Assembly: GCA_031255075.1 (NCBI GenBank)
Contig: JAIRTF010000182.1
Location: 1-24,592, forward strand
Reading direction: 5' to 3'
Source: Bifidobacteriaceae bacterium
Lineage (GTDB): Bacteria > Actinomycetota > Actinomycetes > Actinomycetales > WQXJ01
Length of the DNA: 24,592 nucleotides
The translations under genes were made by a program, and so were the position numbers. Shown in pieces: positions 1 to 6,497 of this stretch. The stretch's first letter is position 1, and each line of letters begins with the position of its first letter. Under the pieces are notes generated by a model that saw only the letters and a program-made list of their open reading frames with translations, did not search any database and was not told the DNA's origin.

Positions 1-878
1 TAGGTGTACCAAGCCCCGGACTTGCGAACCAAGCCCTGATCCACACCCAGGTCAATCAGGCCACCCTCACGGGAAATGCCCTGGCCGTAGAGAATGTCAA
101 ACTCAGCCTGTTTGAACGGCGCCGCCACCTTGTTCTTGACCACCTTGACACGGGTCCGGTTACCGACCGGTTCAGTCCCCTCCTTGAGGGTCTCAATCCG
201 CCGCACATCCAACCGAACCGAAGCGTAGAACTTCAGCGCCTTGCCGCCGGTGGTGGTCTCCGGTGAACCGAAGAACACGCCAACCTTTTCCCGCAACTGG
301 TTGATGAACACAGCCGTGGTGCCAGAGACCGCCAAAGCGCCGGTCATTTTGCGCATCGCTTGGGACATCAGCCGGGCTTGGAGACCCACATGGGAATCCC
401 CCATCTCGCCTTCAATCTCCGCCCGGGGCACCAGGGCAGCCACCGAGTCAATCACCACGATGTCCAAAGCCCCAGAGCGCACCAGCATGTCAGCGATCTC
501 CAAGGCCTGCTCACCGGTGTCCGGCTGGGAAACCAGCAGATCATCAGTGTTGACACCAAGTCTGCGGGCATAGTCCGGGTCCAGGGCATGTTCCGCATCG
601 ATGAACGCCGCCACACCGCCGCCCTTCTGGGCGTTGGCCACCGCATGCAACGCGACCGTGGTCTTGCCGGACGCCTCCGGGCCGTAGATCTCAACGATCC
701 GGCCGCGTGGCAGTCCGCCAATCCCTAGCGCCACGTCCAACGCGATTGAGCCAGTCGGGATCACCTCTACAGCAGCGTGGGTTTGGTCACCCAGCCGCAT
801 GATTGATCCCTTGCCATATTGGCGGTCTATCTGCGCCAACGCGCTGGCCAGAGCGCTGGCCTTGTCCATCTGCGCCAT
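1..878 (-). CDS. recA: RecA recombinase, 5' portion (gene runs off the left edge)
   Basis: RecA is the ATP-dependent strand-exchange protein of homologous recombination and the co-protease that triggers LexA cleavage in the SOS response. About 292 residues are visible of a family length near 350, so the C-terminus is missing. The reading frame begins MAQMDKASALASALAQID, then shows the conserved GKGSIMRLG, the Walker A motif GPEASGKT at residues 66-73, FIDAEHALDP, the Walker B region IVVIDSVAALVPRAE, the L2-loop region INQLREKVGVFFGSPETTTGG and the start of the C-terminal domain (VKVVKNK..PFKQAEFDI). No intein interrupts it. The start is fixed by AAGGAG (885-890), six bases before the ATG. The gene lies 118 nt downstream of an unrecognised gene on the same strand. 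I see no LexA-type box (GAAC-N4-GTTC) in that gap, so any SOS control may lie upstream of the preceding gene. Confidence 0.97.
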   Translation of the reverse strand, partial: MAQMDKASALASALAQIDRQYGKGSIMRLGDQTHAAVEVIPTGSIALDVALGIGGLPRGRIVEIYGPEASGKTTVALHAVANAQKGGGVAAFIDAEHALDPDYARRLGVNTDDLLVSQPDTGEQALEIADMLVRSGALDIVVIDSVAALVPRAEIEGEMGDSHVGLQARLMSQAMRKMTGALAVSGTTAVFINQLREKVGVFFGSPETTTGGKALKFYASVRLDVRRIETLKEGTEPVGNRTRVKVVKNKVAAPFKQAEFDILYGQGISREGGLIDLGVDQGLVRKSGAWYT

Positions 879-902
879 CTGTTGCTCCTTACTTCGGCTG
901 AG

Positions 903-916
903 CCCGCGTCTGCGGG
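903..916. repeat. Short hairpin in the gap before recA
   Basis: CCCGC (903-907) and GCGGG (912-916) form a five-base-pair stem with a GTCT loop, just upstream of the recA ribosome binding site. It is short and has no T-run, so it could be a weak attenuator or chance. Confidence 0.25.
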
Positions 917-996
917 ACCTATTCAGGCTAGCCCCGACCTCTGTCACCGTAAGGCGCAACTCGCTTGCCCTGGGGAAAACCGCCAGGCGGAGGCTG

Positions 997-1680
997 TCAG
1001 ATGGAGCCGTCGGAGCGCCGTGCCTGGGTCCGCACCATGACCTCCAACAGGTAGGCCTGGTCAGCCGATTCAGCCTGGTGGATGCCATCTTGGGCCAAGT
1101 CTTGCGCCACAATCGCGCCAACAGCGTGGGCGGCGGCGCTAACCGCCAAGGTTCCGGCTTCATAAATCTGGTCGCGCACATCAAACGCCGTGCGGCTGGC
1201 AAGCGCTACGCGGGCAGTCATCCGCGCCACCCAGTCCATTTCGAAGCCGCAGGCCGGATGGGCCGCCAAGGCCAGTAGCGATTGAGCTGAAGCCAGTGCG
1301 GCTTCCAGGGAATCAACGCGCCGGCGCAGAGCCGTGCAGGCCTTCTCTGCCGCCATCGATTCGGCGTCGGCTGCGGCGGCTGCGGCTGTCAAAACCCGGT
1401 CGAAGACATTTCTGGCTTCCTCTAACCGGCCTTGATCGGCCAAATCGCCAATGTTTATGGCTACTTGATCGGCATGCTCTCCCCAAGCCTGGGCGCGCCC
1501 GGCCGATAACTGAACTGCTTCTAACAAACTGCTTGCTTCGCCCGCACCTAGCTCAGCTGCGGGTGGTGCATAGCACGCGAGTAAGGCCTCTTGAGCCCGC
1601 GCGAGCCGCCAATCGATGGATTGTTCAAGGCGGTCGCGCAACTCGTTGTGTGGTGAGTCGTCCAACTCCTCCGGGGTCAT
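997..1680 (-). CDS. Hypothetical helical protein upstream of recA
   Basis: This is a 227-residue protein that I do not recognise. It is rich in Ala, Glu, Asp, Arg and Leu, has no signal peptide or membrane segment, and most of it reads as long amphipathic helices (for example QSIDWRLARAQEALLA, CTALRRRVDSLEAALASAQ), so a soluble helical or coiled-coil protein is likely. The frame stays open further upstream to 1938, but that would cover tRNA-Gly. The ATG at 1680 has GAGGAG (1690-1695) nine bases upstream and is preferred. It is transcribed toward recA with 118 nt between, so co-transcription is possible. In many actinobacteria the genes before recA are cinA and a small DUF3046 protein; this gene resembles neither. 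Function unknown. Confidence 0.7.
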   Translation of the reverse strand: MTPEELDDSPHNELRDRLEQSIDWRLARAQEALLACYAPPAAELGAGEASSLLEAVQLSAGRAQAWGEHADQVAINIGDLADQGRLEEARNVFDRVLTAAAAAADAESMAAEKACTALRRRVDSLEAALASAQSLLALAAHPACGFEMDWVARMTARVALASRTAFDVRDQIYEAGTLAVSAAAHAVGAIVAQDLAQDGIHQAESADQAYLLEVMVRTQARRSDGSI

Positions 1681-1923
1681 ATGGTTTTTCTCCTCTAGTG
1701 GTTTCAGCTTGTGGCTTACGTAGAGGCCAACTCGCGTCTTTGGCGGATTATTCCCGCGGCCGAATGTTTTCTTGAAGACTTTTTCTGGCGGCCTGTTCTG
1801 GGAGCGCAGCCCCACCCGGCGCCCAGCCCAGTGGAGCCTTCTGTCACGGCCTATGGGAGCCGCGGCGCGGCATCGAGCACCGAGGCAGGTAAGATGCATT
1901 AGCCCGCTCCGCTGGACGGGCGC

Positions 1924-1994
1924 GCGGGCGTAGCTCAATGGTAGAGTCCTAGCCTTCCAAGCTAGCTACGCGGGTTCGATTCCCGTCGCCCGCT
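1924..1994 (+). tRNA. tRNA-Gly, anticodon TCC
   Basis: The sequence folds as a complete 71-nt cloverleaf. The acceptor stem pairs GCGGGCG (1924-1930) with CGCCCGC (1987-1993), the discriminator is T1994, the D-arm starts TAGCTCAATGGTAGAG, the anticodon stem CTAGC/GCTAG encloses loop CTTCCAA (anticodon TCC, reading GGA), and the T-arm is CGGGTTCGATTCCCG. The 3' CCA is not encoded, as is usual in actinobacteria. Confidence 0.97.
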
Positions 1995-2054
1995 CTGGCG
2001 CACGATGCCGCTCGGGCCGTAACCAAAGCCCGCGGCGTTCGCTTGGGCCATCCA

Positions 2055-2128
2055 CGGGATGTGGCGCAGTTTGGTAGCGCACCTGCTTTGGGAGCAGGGG
2101 GCCCCGGGTTCAAATCCCGGCATCCCGA
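2055..2128 (+). tRNA. tRNA-Pro, anticodon TGG
   Basis: This is a complete 74-nt cloverleaf. CGGGATG (2055-2061) pairs with CATCCCG (2121-2127), followed by discriminator A2128. The anticodon stem CCTGC/GCAGG encloses loop TTTGGGA, giving anticodon TGG for proline. The T-arm is CCGGGTTCAAATCCCGG. The CCA end is not encoded. It lies 60 nt after tRNA-Gly, probably in the same transcript. Confidence 0.97.
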
Positions 2129-2236
2129 CAGATTCGACGGTGAAGTCCCTGGTCAGGGCGGCTGCCCCCTAGCGAAGGAGGTGCCGGGATTTGAGCAAGT
2201 CATCAAATAGTCATCACTATGGGTCCATGAAGGGGT

Positions 2237-2250
2237 GCCCCTGACGGGGC
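2237..2250. terminator. Weak hairpin after the tRNA pair
   Basis: GCCCC (2237-2241) and GGGGC (2246-2250) form a five-base stem with loop TGAC, about 110 nt after tRNA-Pro. No T-run follows. It could end the tRNA transcript, but the evidence is slight. The rest of 2129-2339 shows nothing I can name. Confidence 0.25.
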
Positions 2251-2339
2251 TCCTCCGGCCGGTGGCAGGGGTTTGCGGTCAACTGAGGGTACCGCGCGGC
2301 AACACCCCGATGCGCCCAGTGGGCTCACCCCGCCTACAT

Positions 2340-2353
2340 AGCGTGGGTACGCT
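2340..2353. promoter_or_regulatory. Inverted repeat and possible leaderless promoter of the first RHH gene
   Basis: AGCGT-GGGT-ACGCT (2340-2353) is a perfect five-base inverted repeat ending six bases before the ATG at 2360. TACGCT (2348-2353) fits an actinobacterial TANNNT -10 element at the distance expected for a leaderless transcript starting at the A of the ATG, and no Shine-Dalgarno sequence is present. RHH antitoxins usually bind such dyads over their own promoter, so autoregulation is inferred. Confidence 0.4.
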
Positions 2354-2359
2354 GGGTTC

Positions 2360-2638
2360 ATGACAACGCTCAACGTGAAAATGCGGGACTCAGACAAGGC
2401 CATCATCCAAGAGGCCGCCCGCAACGCGGGCATTACCGCGTCCGCGCTGATGGTCAACGCCTCGCTGCAAGCCATCCGCCAAGGCTCGCTCACCGTGGAA
2501 CTCGGCGTGGCGCCATCGGCCGCGCTGCGGAATGCGCTGGACTCACCCCGCAGCAGTGACGCATCCTTCGACACTGGAACGCCCGAGGAAGCGGCTGCCA
2601 TGGGTGACTACCTGAACCGGCTCGTCAATGCGGATTGA
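2360..2638 (+). CDS. Ribbon-helix-helix antitoxin-like protein
   Basis: This 92-residue protein has the layout of a ribbon-helix-helix DNA-binding antitoxin. A short N-terminal strand (TTLNVKMRD, residues 2-10) is followed by two helices separated by a turn (SDKAIIQEAARNAG, then TASALMVNASLQAIRQG, up to about residue 42). An acidic, probably disordered tail follows, of the kind that wraps a toxin. RelB/DinJ and DUF1778 antitoxins share this layout; the exact family cannot be fixed by eye. No ribosome binding site precedes the ATG, which fits leaderless translation. The stop overlaps the next small reading frame by 11 nt, a typical antitoxin-toxin arrangement, but that frame is too short to be a recognisable toxin. 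Cognate toxin unknown. Confidence 0.7.
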   Translation: MTTLNVKMRDSDKAIIQEAARNAGITASALMVNASLQAIRQGSLTVELGVAPSAALRNALDSPRSSDASFDTGTPEEAAAMGDYLNRLVNAD

Positions 2639-2795
2639 CTACGCCAAAGCGGTCGAGGAGGCGCTGGCCAAGCTCCGCCCTGCCCAACGCCGGCCCGACT
2701 GGCTGACCCCAATCTGGCAACGCCTTGGCGCGCGGTGGAAGGAGCTTAGAACCCCCCCAGTTCCGCCTGCGGGAGTTGGCCTGCATTACATGTGA
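2628..2795 (+). CDS. Small ORF overlapping the RHH gene, possible partner or truncated toxin
   Basis: The ATG at 2628 lies inside the end of the RHH gene (11-nt overlap) and opens a 55-residue frame starting MRIDYAKAVEEALAKLRPAQ and containing DWLTPIWQRLGARWKEL. Its first 40 codons have strongly G/C third positions, as expected for real coding sequence. After that comes a run of seven C (2752-2758), and the tail (RTPPVPPAGVGLHYM) looks less protein-like. It may be a small partner protein translated by coupling, or the N-terminal remnant of a longer gene broken by a frameshift at the C-run. I do not recognise a toxin fold. Confidence 0.4.
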   Translation: MRIDYAKAVEEALAKLRPAQRRPDWLTPIWQRLGARWKELRTPPVPPAGVGLHYM

Positions 2796-2921
2796 TCTTG
2801 GTCACAGCTTTCGCGCTGGGCCTACTTTCACGCTGGTCTGCCAAATGCCTCGGCGCGGCTGTGACCAGGCAATATGTGGCTCATTTGGCCTCCGGTGCGC
2901 CCGCCGATGGCTCTTCTGCTG

Positions 2922-2939
2922 GCCGGCCTGCTGGCCGGC
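2922..2939. terminator. Hairpin in a gene-poor stretch before the DUF1430 gene
   Basis: GCCGGCC (2922-2928) and GGCCGGC (2933-2939) form a perfect seven-base stem with loop TGCT. It may terminate transcription from the RHH pair. The remaining DNA between 2796 and 3175 holds only weak open frames. In particular I found no bacteriocin precursor with a signal peptide in front of the immunity-type gene that follows. Confidence 0.35.
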
Positions 2940-3175
2940 GACACCCGGCCGCCGCCGCATACTTGATAGCACGGCGTACACCCCAAGCGGTCATCGCTGC
3001 ATAGGTAATTCAAACGCTAAGGAGTCTCGAGACCCAGAAGGCGGGCGCAGTCGCTCGCGGGAATCATGTTGGACGCGCGTCGATTCATCGGGCCGGTGAT
3101 GACGCCGCCCCAACTCTGGGCGCGTCACCACATGGCAGGAGAGTCTTAGGAGCATTGGTTGAGGGTTTGACTTAG

Positions 3176-5149
3176 ATGTATATGAAGCGCAATGTCGCTG
3201 TGGCGACGCTCATGTTTGGGTTGGCGGCTGTCATGACTGGCTTGGTTTGCGAGCTGGCCGACAGGCAGTTTCCCTTGTGGTTGGGGGCCTCGCGAGGCGT
3301 TAGCCTCGACTTTGAGCACGCTTCCGTCGATGGGCCCCAAGCCCTGAACGAGCTCGCGGCGGCTAGTCGGGACTTCGACCTTGGCTTGGTGCGCGTGGCA
3401 CCTGAGCTCGATGGCGACAAGCCGGGCGACGTGCTGGTGGCGCTCGAAGAACCTACCCAGCTGCCGCCGACGATACCTAGGTTCGGACGCCAGTCCGAGG
3501 CGCGTTCTGCGGACACATCCTATTTGGAGGATTCCCCGCCAGACGGCCGCTACCTAATCCTGGGCTCTGGGGCGGACGTTGGTGGGTTCACCGACTGGCT
3601 GGAGGATCGCGGCATCGCCCAAACGTGGTCGGAACTGTCACCGATGAACACCGTGCGAACCGTCGTTACCCAGCCGGCGTTCCGGGCGGCCTTGACCGCC
3701 ATCGCGCTCCTCATGGTGGTCGCTTCGTTGGGCTGGTACTGCTCGCGTGCGCGAGGCCGCGCGCTGCGTGTGCTGGGCGGCGCGCCCGCGCTGCGCGTCC
3801 ACTTTGAGGACGTCTCACTCCTGGCATGGGCCACCGCTGGGGGCGGCGTGGTGGCTGTGGTGATGGCCGCCGGCGTGGTGACGCTCACCCAAGGTCCGGG
3901 GTTCGTGCTGCCTTACCTGCGCATCCTGGCGCCTTTGGCGGCGTTGCTCCTGCTCGCAGCCCTTGTGGTGGCATGCGCGGCATCGCTCATTGCGCGCCCT
4001 CGTCCGGATCTGGTGGGCCGCCGCATACCAGCCACCCTGCCCCTTGGCAGGCCTGCCGCCGTGGTAATGGTGGCCGCGCTGGCAGTGACACTATTCTCGG
4101 TGGCGCCCAGTTGGTCGACCTTACAGGCGCAGCGCGACACAGCCCGCACCCTCGGCCAATGGGAACTGCTGTCCGAGCAGACCGCGCTCGTGTTCGGGCC
4201 CAACGTATCCGAGACCGACTTCGACGATATGAAGCCATCCATCAGGGCTCTGACGCTAGACGCGCAACTCGACGGAGTGGCGGCGCTGTCGATGCTGCAG
4301 TCGGCAGAGTATCTCGACAGAAACGAAATCAACCACGACGGCTTCGACGGGGTCGCCGTCGTCAACCCTTTGTGGCTCGGAATGATCGGGCTGGACCCAG
4401 CGGATCCTGACAGCGGCTTGCGGGTCGTTGACCGCGCGGAGATGCCTGGTCCACTGTCTGATTCGTTGGCCGCTGACTTGGAAGTGTGGATGGACCAGGC
4501 CCCGGCTGGCGCGGGCCTCCCCGAAGGCATGCGTCTGCTGGCCCCCACCGGCGACCAGGCGTTGCCGATGATCGAGATGGGATCAGGCGGCACGGTCGCG
4601 TTTGTGTCCCATCCTCTGCTGGTCGTTGTCGAGGATCTCGACGTGTTCACCTCGGGCTTCTTGATCTCGACCGCTTCGAGCGCCAACTTGACTGTGGTGG
4701 GGCTTGAGCGGACGCGCGAGCTGATCAGGGCGGCGGGGATCAGCGGCATCGTCCGGCCCGAACGATTGGCGGAAGGAGGCGTCATGGCGGCGCGCTACAG
4801 CGCTGCGTTCGCATGGGTGCAAGGCGCAGCCTTGGTGGCCCTTATTGCCGGCCTCGTTGCGGCGCAGATCGTCAACGCCCGCGTGGTGGCCACCCGCAAC
4901 GCGCGCCGCGACTACCCGATGAGGCTCGACGGCGCGTCATGGTTACGTATCCGAGCCCGGCGCCTCGCAGCGGAAACCACCGTCTGCGGCCTGGTGGCGC
5001 TGGCCGCCGCCGCGGTCGCGTTCCGCCGGGATCAGCCGGGCTTTCTCATCGTCCTGGCGGTGGCAGCCGCCGCAGCGCTGGCCGGCGCCGCGGCGCATCT
5101 AGCCGCTTCCGAAAATGCCTTCAAAGCGGTCAGCCGCCGCGAACTCTAG
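3176..5149 (+). CDS. Bacteriocin-associated integral membrane protein (DUF1430/TIGR01654-like, putative immunity/ABC permease)
   Basis: This 657-residue protein has one N-terminal membrane segment (about 6-25), an outside domain (26-165), four segments (about 170-188, 215-237, 247-273, 293-311), a second large outside domain (about 312-548) and three C-terminal segments (about 551-575, 601-618, 625-645). An FtsX-like RARGRALRVLGGAP follows the second segment. This topology, the length and the ABC ATPase 19 nt downstream match the membrane partner of lactococcin 972-type bacteriocin systems, where the pair is thought to give self-immunity by an ABC efflux or extrusion function. No bacteriocin precursor is visible nearby, so the pair may be an orphan immunity system or serve another cell-envelope stress role. 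ATG 3176 or ATG 3182 could be the start; the nearest purine tract (GAGGG, about 3158) is rather far. Codons favour GCG and CGC more than neighbouring core genes do, which may mean transfer. Confidence 0.72.
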   Translation: MYMKRNVAVATLMFGLAAVMTGLVCELADRQFPLWLGASRGVSLDFEHASVDGPQALNELAAASRDFDLGLVRVAPELDGDKPGDVLVALEEPTQLPPTIPRFGRQSEARSADTSYLEDSPPDGRYLILGSGADVGGFTDWLEDRGIAQTWSELSPMNTVRTVVTQPAFRAALTAIALLMVVASLGWYCSRARGRALRVLGGAPALRVHFEDVSLLAWATAGGGVVAVVMAAGVVTLTQGPGFVLPYLRILAPLAALLLLAALVVACAASLIARPRPDLVGRRIPATLPLGRPAAVVMVAALAVTLFSVAPSWSTLQAQRDTARTLGQWELLSEQTALVFGPNVSETDFDDMKPSIRALTLDAQLDGVAALSMLQSAEYLDRNEINHDGFDGVAVVNPLWLGMIGLDPADPDSGLRVVDRAEMPGPLSDSLAADLEVWMDQAPAGAGLPEGMRLLAPTGDQALPMIEMGSGGTVAFVSHPLLVVVEDLDVFTSGFLISTASSANLTVVGLERTRELIRAAGISGIVRPERLAEGGVMAARYSAAFAWVQGAALVALIAGLVAAQIVNARVVATRNARRDYPMRLDGASWLRIRARRLAAETTVCGLVALAAAAVAFRRDQPGFLIVLAVAAAAALAGAAAHLAASENAFKAVSRREL

Positions 5150-5168
5150 ATACGAGGAGGACACGCAA

Positions 5169-5810
5169 ATGCGCGTCGACTGCAATGACTTGTCCGTCAC
5201 AATCGACGGCCGAACGATCTTCGGGGGCGTCACTGTCTCCTGCCCGCCCGGCACGCTGACGGCGCTCGCGGGACCGAGCGGCAGCGGGAAGACCACCCTT
5301 CTGCAGACGTTGGGGCTGCTCGTCCATCCCGGCGCCGGCGATTTGCTCATCGAAGGCGTGCGAGCCAACGATTGGACCAGTCGTAGGCGCCGCGGGTTCT
5401 GGCGTCAGCACGCAGGGTTCCTCCTCCAAGACAGCGGGATCATTGAAGACGAATCTGTGGAGTTCAACGTCACTTTGTCGGTCGGGCTTATGGGCCGACG
5501 CGCGGGCGGCAACCTAGGAAAGGCCCAAGCGGCCCTGCGCTCTGTCGGGATCGGGGAGCGCCAGCGCGAGTTGGCCTCCCACCTCAGCGGAGGAGAGAAG
5601 CAGCGGCTCGGAGTCGCCCGCGCCATCTATAAGAACGCCGCAGTCTTGTTCGCGGACGAGCCCACCGCCTCCCTCGACCCTGCCAACCAAGGCAATGTCA
5701 TTGAGCTGTTGCGCGGTCGCGCCGAGGCGGGCGGCACAGTCATCGTGGCGACCCACGACATAGACCTCATCAGCACTGCAGACGCGGTCGTCACCCTCCC
5801 CGCCAGATAG
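5169..5810 (+). CDS. ABC transporter ATP-binding protein, partner of the bacteriocin-immunity-type membrane protein
   Basis: This 213-residue MacB/LolD-type ATPase powers the preceding membrane protein. It has Walker A GPSGSGKT (35-42), Q-loop Gln87 (FLLQDSG), signature LSGGE (139-143), Walker B VLFADEP (159-165), D-loop SLD (168-170) and switch His196 (THD), so it should be catalytically competent. The start at 5169 is chosen over the in-frame ATG at 5115, which lies within the preceding gene, because GAGGAGG (5154-5160) sits eight bases upstream. It begins 19 nt after the membrane gene ends, so the two form an operon. Lactococcin 972-type loci carry the same pair. Its substrate cannot be read from the sequence. 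Confidence 0.88.
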   Translation: MRVDCNDLSVTIDGRTIFGGVTVSCPPGTLTALAGPSGSGKTTLLQTLGLLVHPGAGDLLIEGVRANDWTSRRRRGFWRQHAGFLLQDSGIIEDESVEFNVTLSVGLMGRRAGGNLGKAQAALRSVGIGERQRELASHLSGGEKQRLGVARAIYKNAAVLFADEPTASLDPANQGNVIELLRGRAEAGGTVIVATHDIDLISTADAVVTLPAR

Positions 5811-6031
5811 GCGATCCGCCCGGACCCCGCAGTCCTCTCCCCCACCGCCAGGGCGACACCAGCACACCGGGACGGCAGCGAGTTCGAACTGCTAGCGGGC
5901 GTATTGGCGACCCCTGCCTGGCTTGTTCCACCAAATGGGACGAACCTTGCCTGGGCGGCGGCGCCGCAGACGAAGGCGGAATGGGCGGGTAGCGCGAAGG
6001 GATGCCGGGGTGCTCCGGGTAGGACCTCAAT

Positions 6032-6076
6032 TGCGGAAATGCGTAGTTCCGCATGTCATGAGAACTGTGACTCATG
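6032..6076. promoter_or_regulatory. Two inverted repeats around the start of the second RHH gene (candidate operators)
   Basis: TGCGGAA (6032-6038) and TTCCGCA (6047-6053) are seven-base arms separated by 8 nt. CATGAG (6057-6062) and CTCATG (6071-6076) are six-base arms, also separated by 8 nt, and straddle the ATG at 6058. No Shine-Dalgarno sequence is visible. Dyads in this position are typical operators for RHH antitoxins. The rest of 5811-6031 shows no gene I can support. Confidence 0.4.
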
Positions 6077-6342
6077 TTGTGCCAGTGCGTGGCGAGACAA
6101 CCCGACTTACCGTTGACCTGCCAGATGGCGACTACCAGATGCTCCAGCTGGTGGCAGCATCTTCTGGAAAGGGCGTAACCATCTCATCGCTAGTGCGCCA
6201 GATGGTTCATGACTACCTCGAAAAGGCGCAAGATGAGGCCGACCTCGCGCTCGTGGCAGAGCGACGCCAAGACCTTAGACCGCTGATACCCGGAGCCCAA
6301 GCCCGTGCTCGGTTCGCCGCCGCCCGCCGGGCGAAGGTATGA
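6058..6342 (+). CDS. Ribbon-helix-helix antitoxin-like protein (second)
   Basis: This 94-residue protein carries a clear RHH core: strand TTRLTVDLP (about residues 14-22), helix DGDYQMLQLVAASSG, a turn, then helix TISSLVRQMVHDYLEKA (to about 60). A charged C-terminal tail rich in Arg and Ala (ERRQDLRPLIPGAQARARFAAARRAKV) follows and may contact a toxin. The frame extends upstream to 5923, but that extension is an unlikely poly-Arg stretch, so ATG 6058 is preferred; a GTG at 6067 is also possible. Dyads cover the start region. The stop overlaps an ATG (ATGA, 6339-6342) opening only a 24-codon frame, so any toxin gene that followed appears lost. It resembles the first RHH gene (2360) only in fold. 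Confidence 0.65.
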   Translation: MRTVTHVVPVRGETTRLTVDLPDGDYQMLQLVAASSGKGVTISSLVRQMVHDYLEKAQDEADLALVAERRQDLRPLIPGAQARARFAAARRAKV

Positions 6343-6413
6343 CTGATCACCGCGCTTTCAGGCGTGAAGTTGGCCACCCTAATGGAGCCAAAGGGGAAGC
6401 TGACAGCGGATGA
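6339..6413 (+). pseudogene. 24-codon frame overlapping the second RHH gene, possible toxin remnant
   Basis: ATGA at 6339-6342 couples the RHH stop to a frame reading MTDHRAFRREVGHPNGAKGE and ending at 6413. The overlap is what one expects of an antitoxin-toxin pair, but the product is far too short. It may be the start of a deleted toxin gene or chance. No other toxin-like frame follows before 6498. Confidence 0.25.
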
Positions 6414-6419
6414 CTGGAG

Positions 6420-6480
6420 TTGACTTCGGGTAGACGGACCTGCCTATTATGGCGGCACCTCCCCCTGAACCTACCGTTCA
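6420..6480 (+). promoter_or_regulatory. Promoter with downstream dyad, upstream of the membrane protein gene
   Basis: TTGACT (6420-6425) and TATTAT (6445-6450) resemble -35 and -10 elements with a rather long spacing of 18-19 nt. TGAAC-CTACC-GTTCA (6466-6480) is a 15-bp dyad just after the expected start of transcription, where a repressor could act. The dyad resembles the arms of an SOS box, but the spacing is 5 rather than 4, so LexA is not claimed. Confidence 0.5.
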
Positions 6481-6497
6481 GCGGTTGAGAGGTGCGC

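Noticed and set aside
1681..1938. Upstream extension of the 227-residue gene to a start at 1938
   Set aside because: It would overlap tRNA-Gly and has no ribosome site, whereas ATG 1680 has GAGGAG at a normal distance.
2055..2128. Direct repeat of the tRNA-Pro 3' end as an attachment site
   Set aside because: I searched by eye for the T-arm and acceptor sequence elsewhere in the window and found no second copy.
2792..3004. 70-codon frame starting MILVTAFALGLLSRW as a bacteriocin precursor
   Set aside because: The hydrophobic start is short, there is no ribosome site, the rest is Arg/Pro/Ala-rich unlike lactococcin 972-type peptides, and it runs through a hairpin.
3913..4785. 290-codon minus-strand frame inside the DUF1430-like gene
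   Set aside because: It is an antisense shadow of a high-GC gene: Ser/Arg/Pro/Thr-rich, with no domain and no ribosome site.
5881..5890. AGTTCGAACT palindrome as a LexA box
   Set aside because: The half-sites are adjacent instead of separated by four bases, and no gene starts near it.
5904..6116. 70-codon plus-strand frame with four Cys near its end
   Set aside because: It overlaps the better supported RHH gene and its dyads, has no ribosome site, and its composition looks random.
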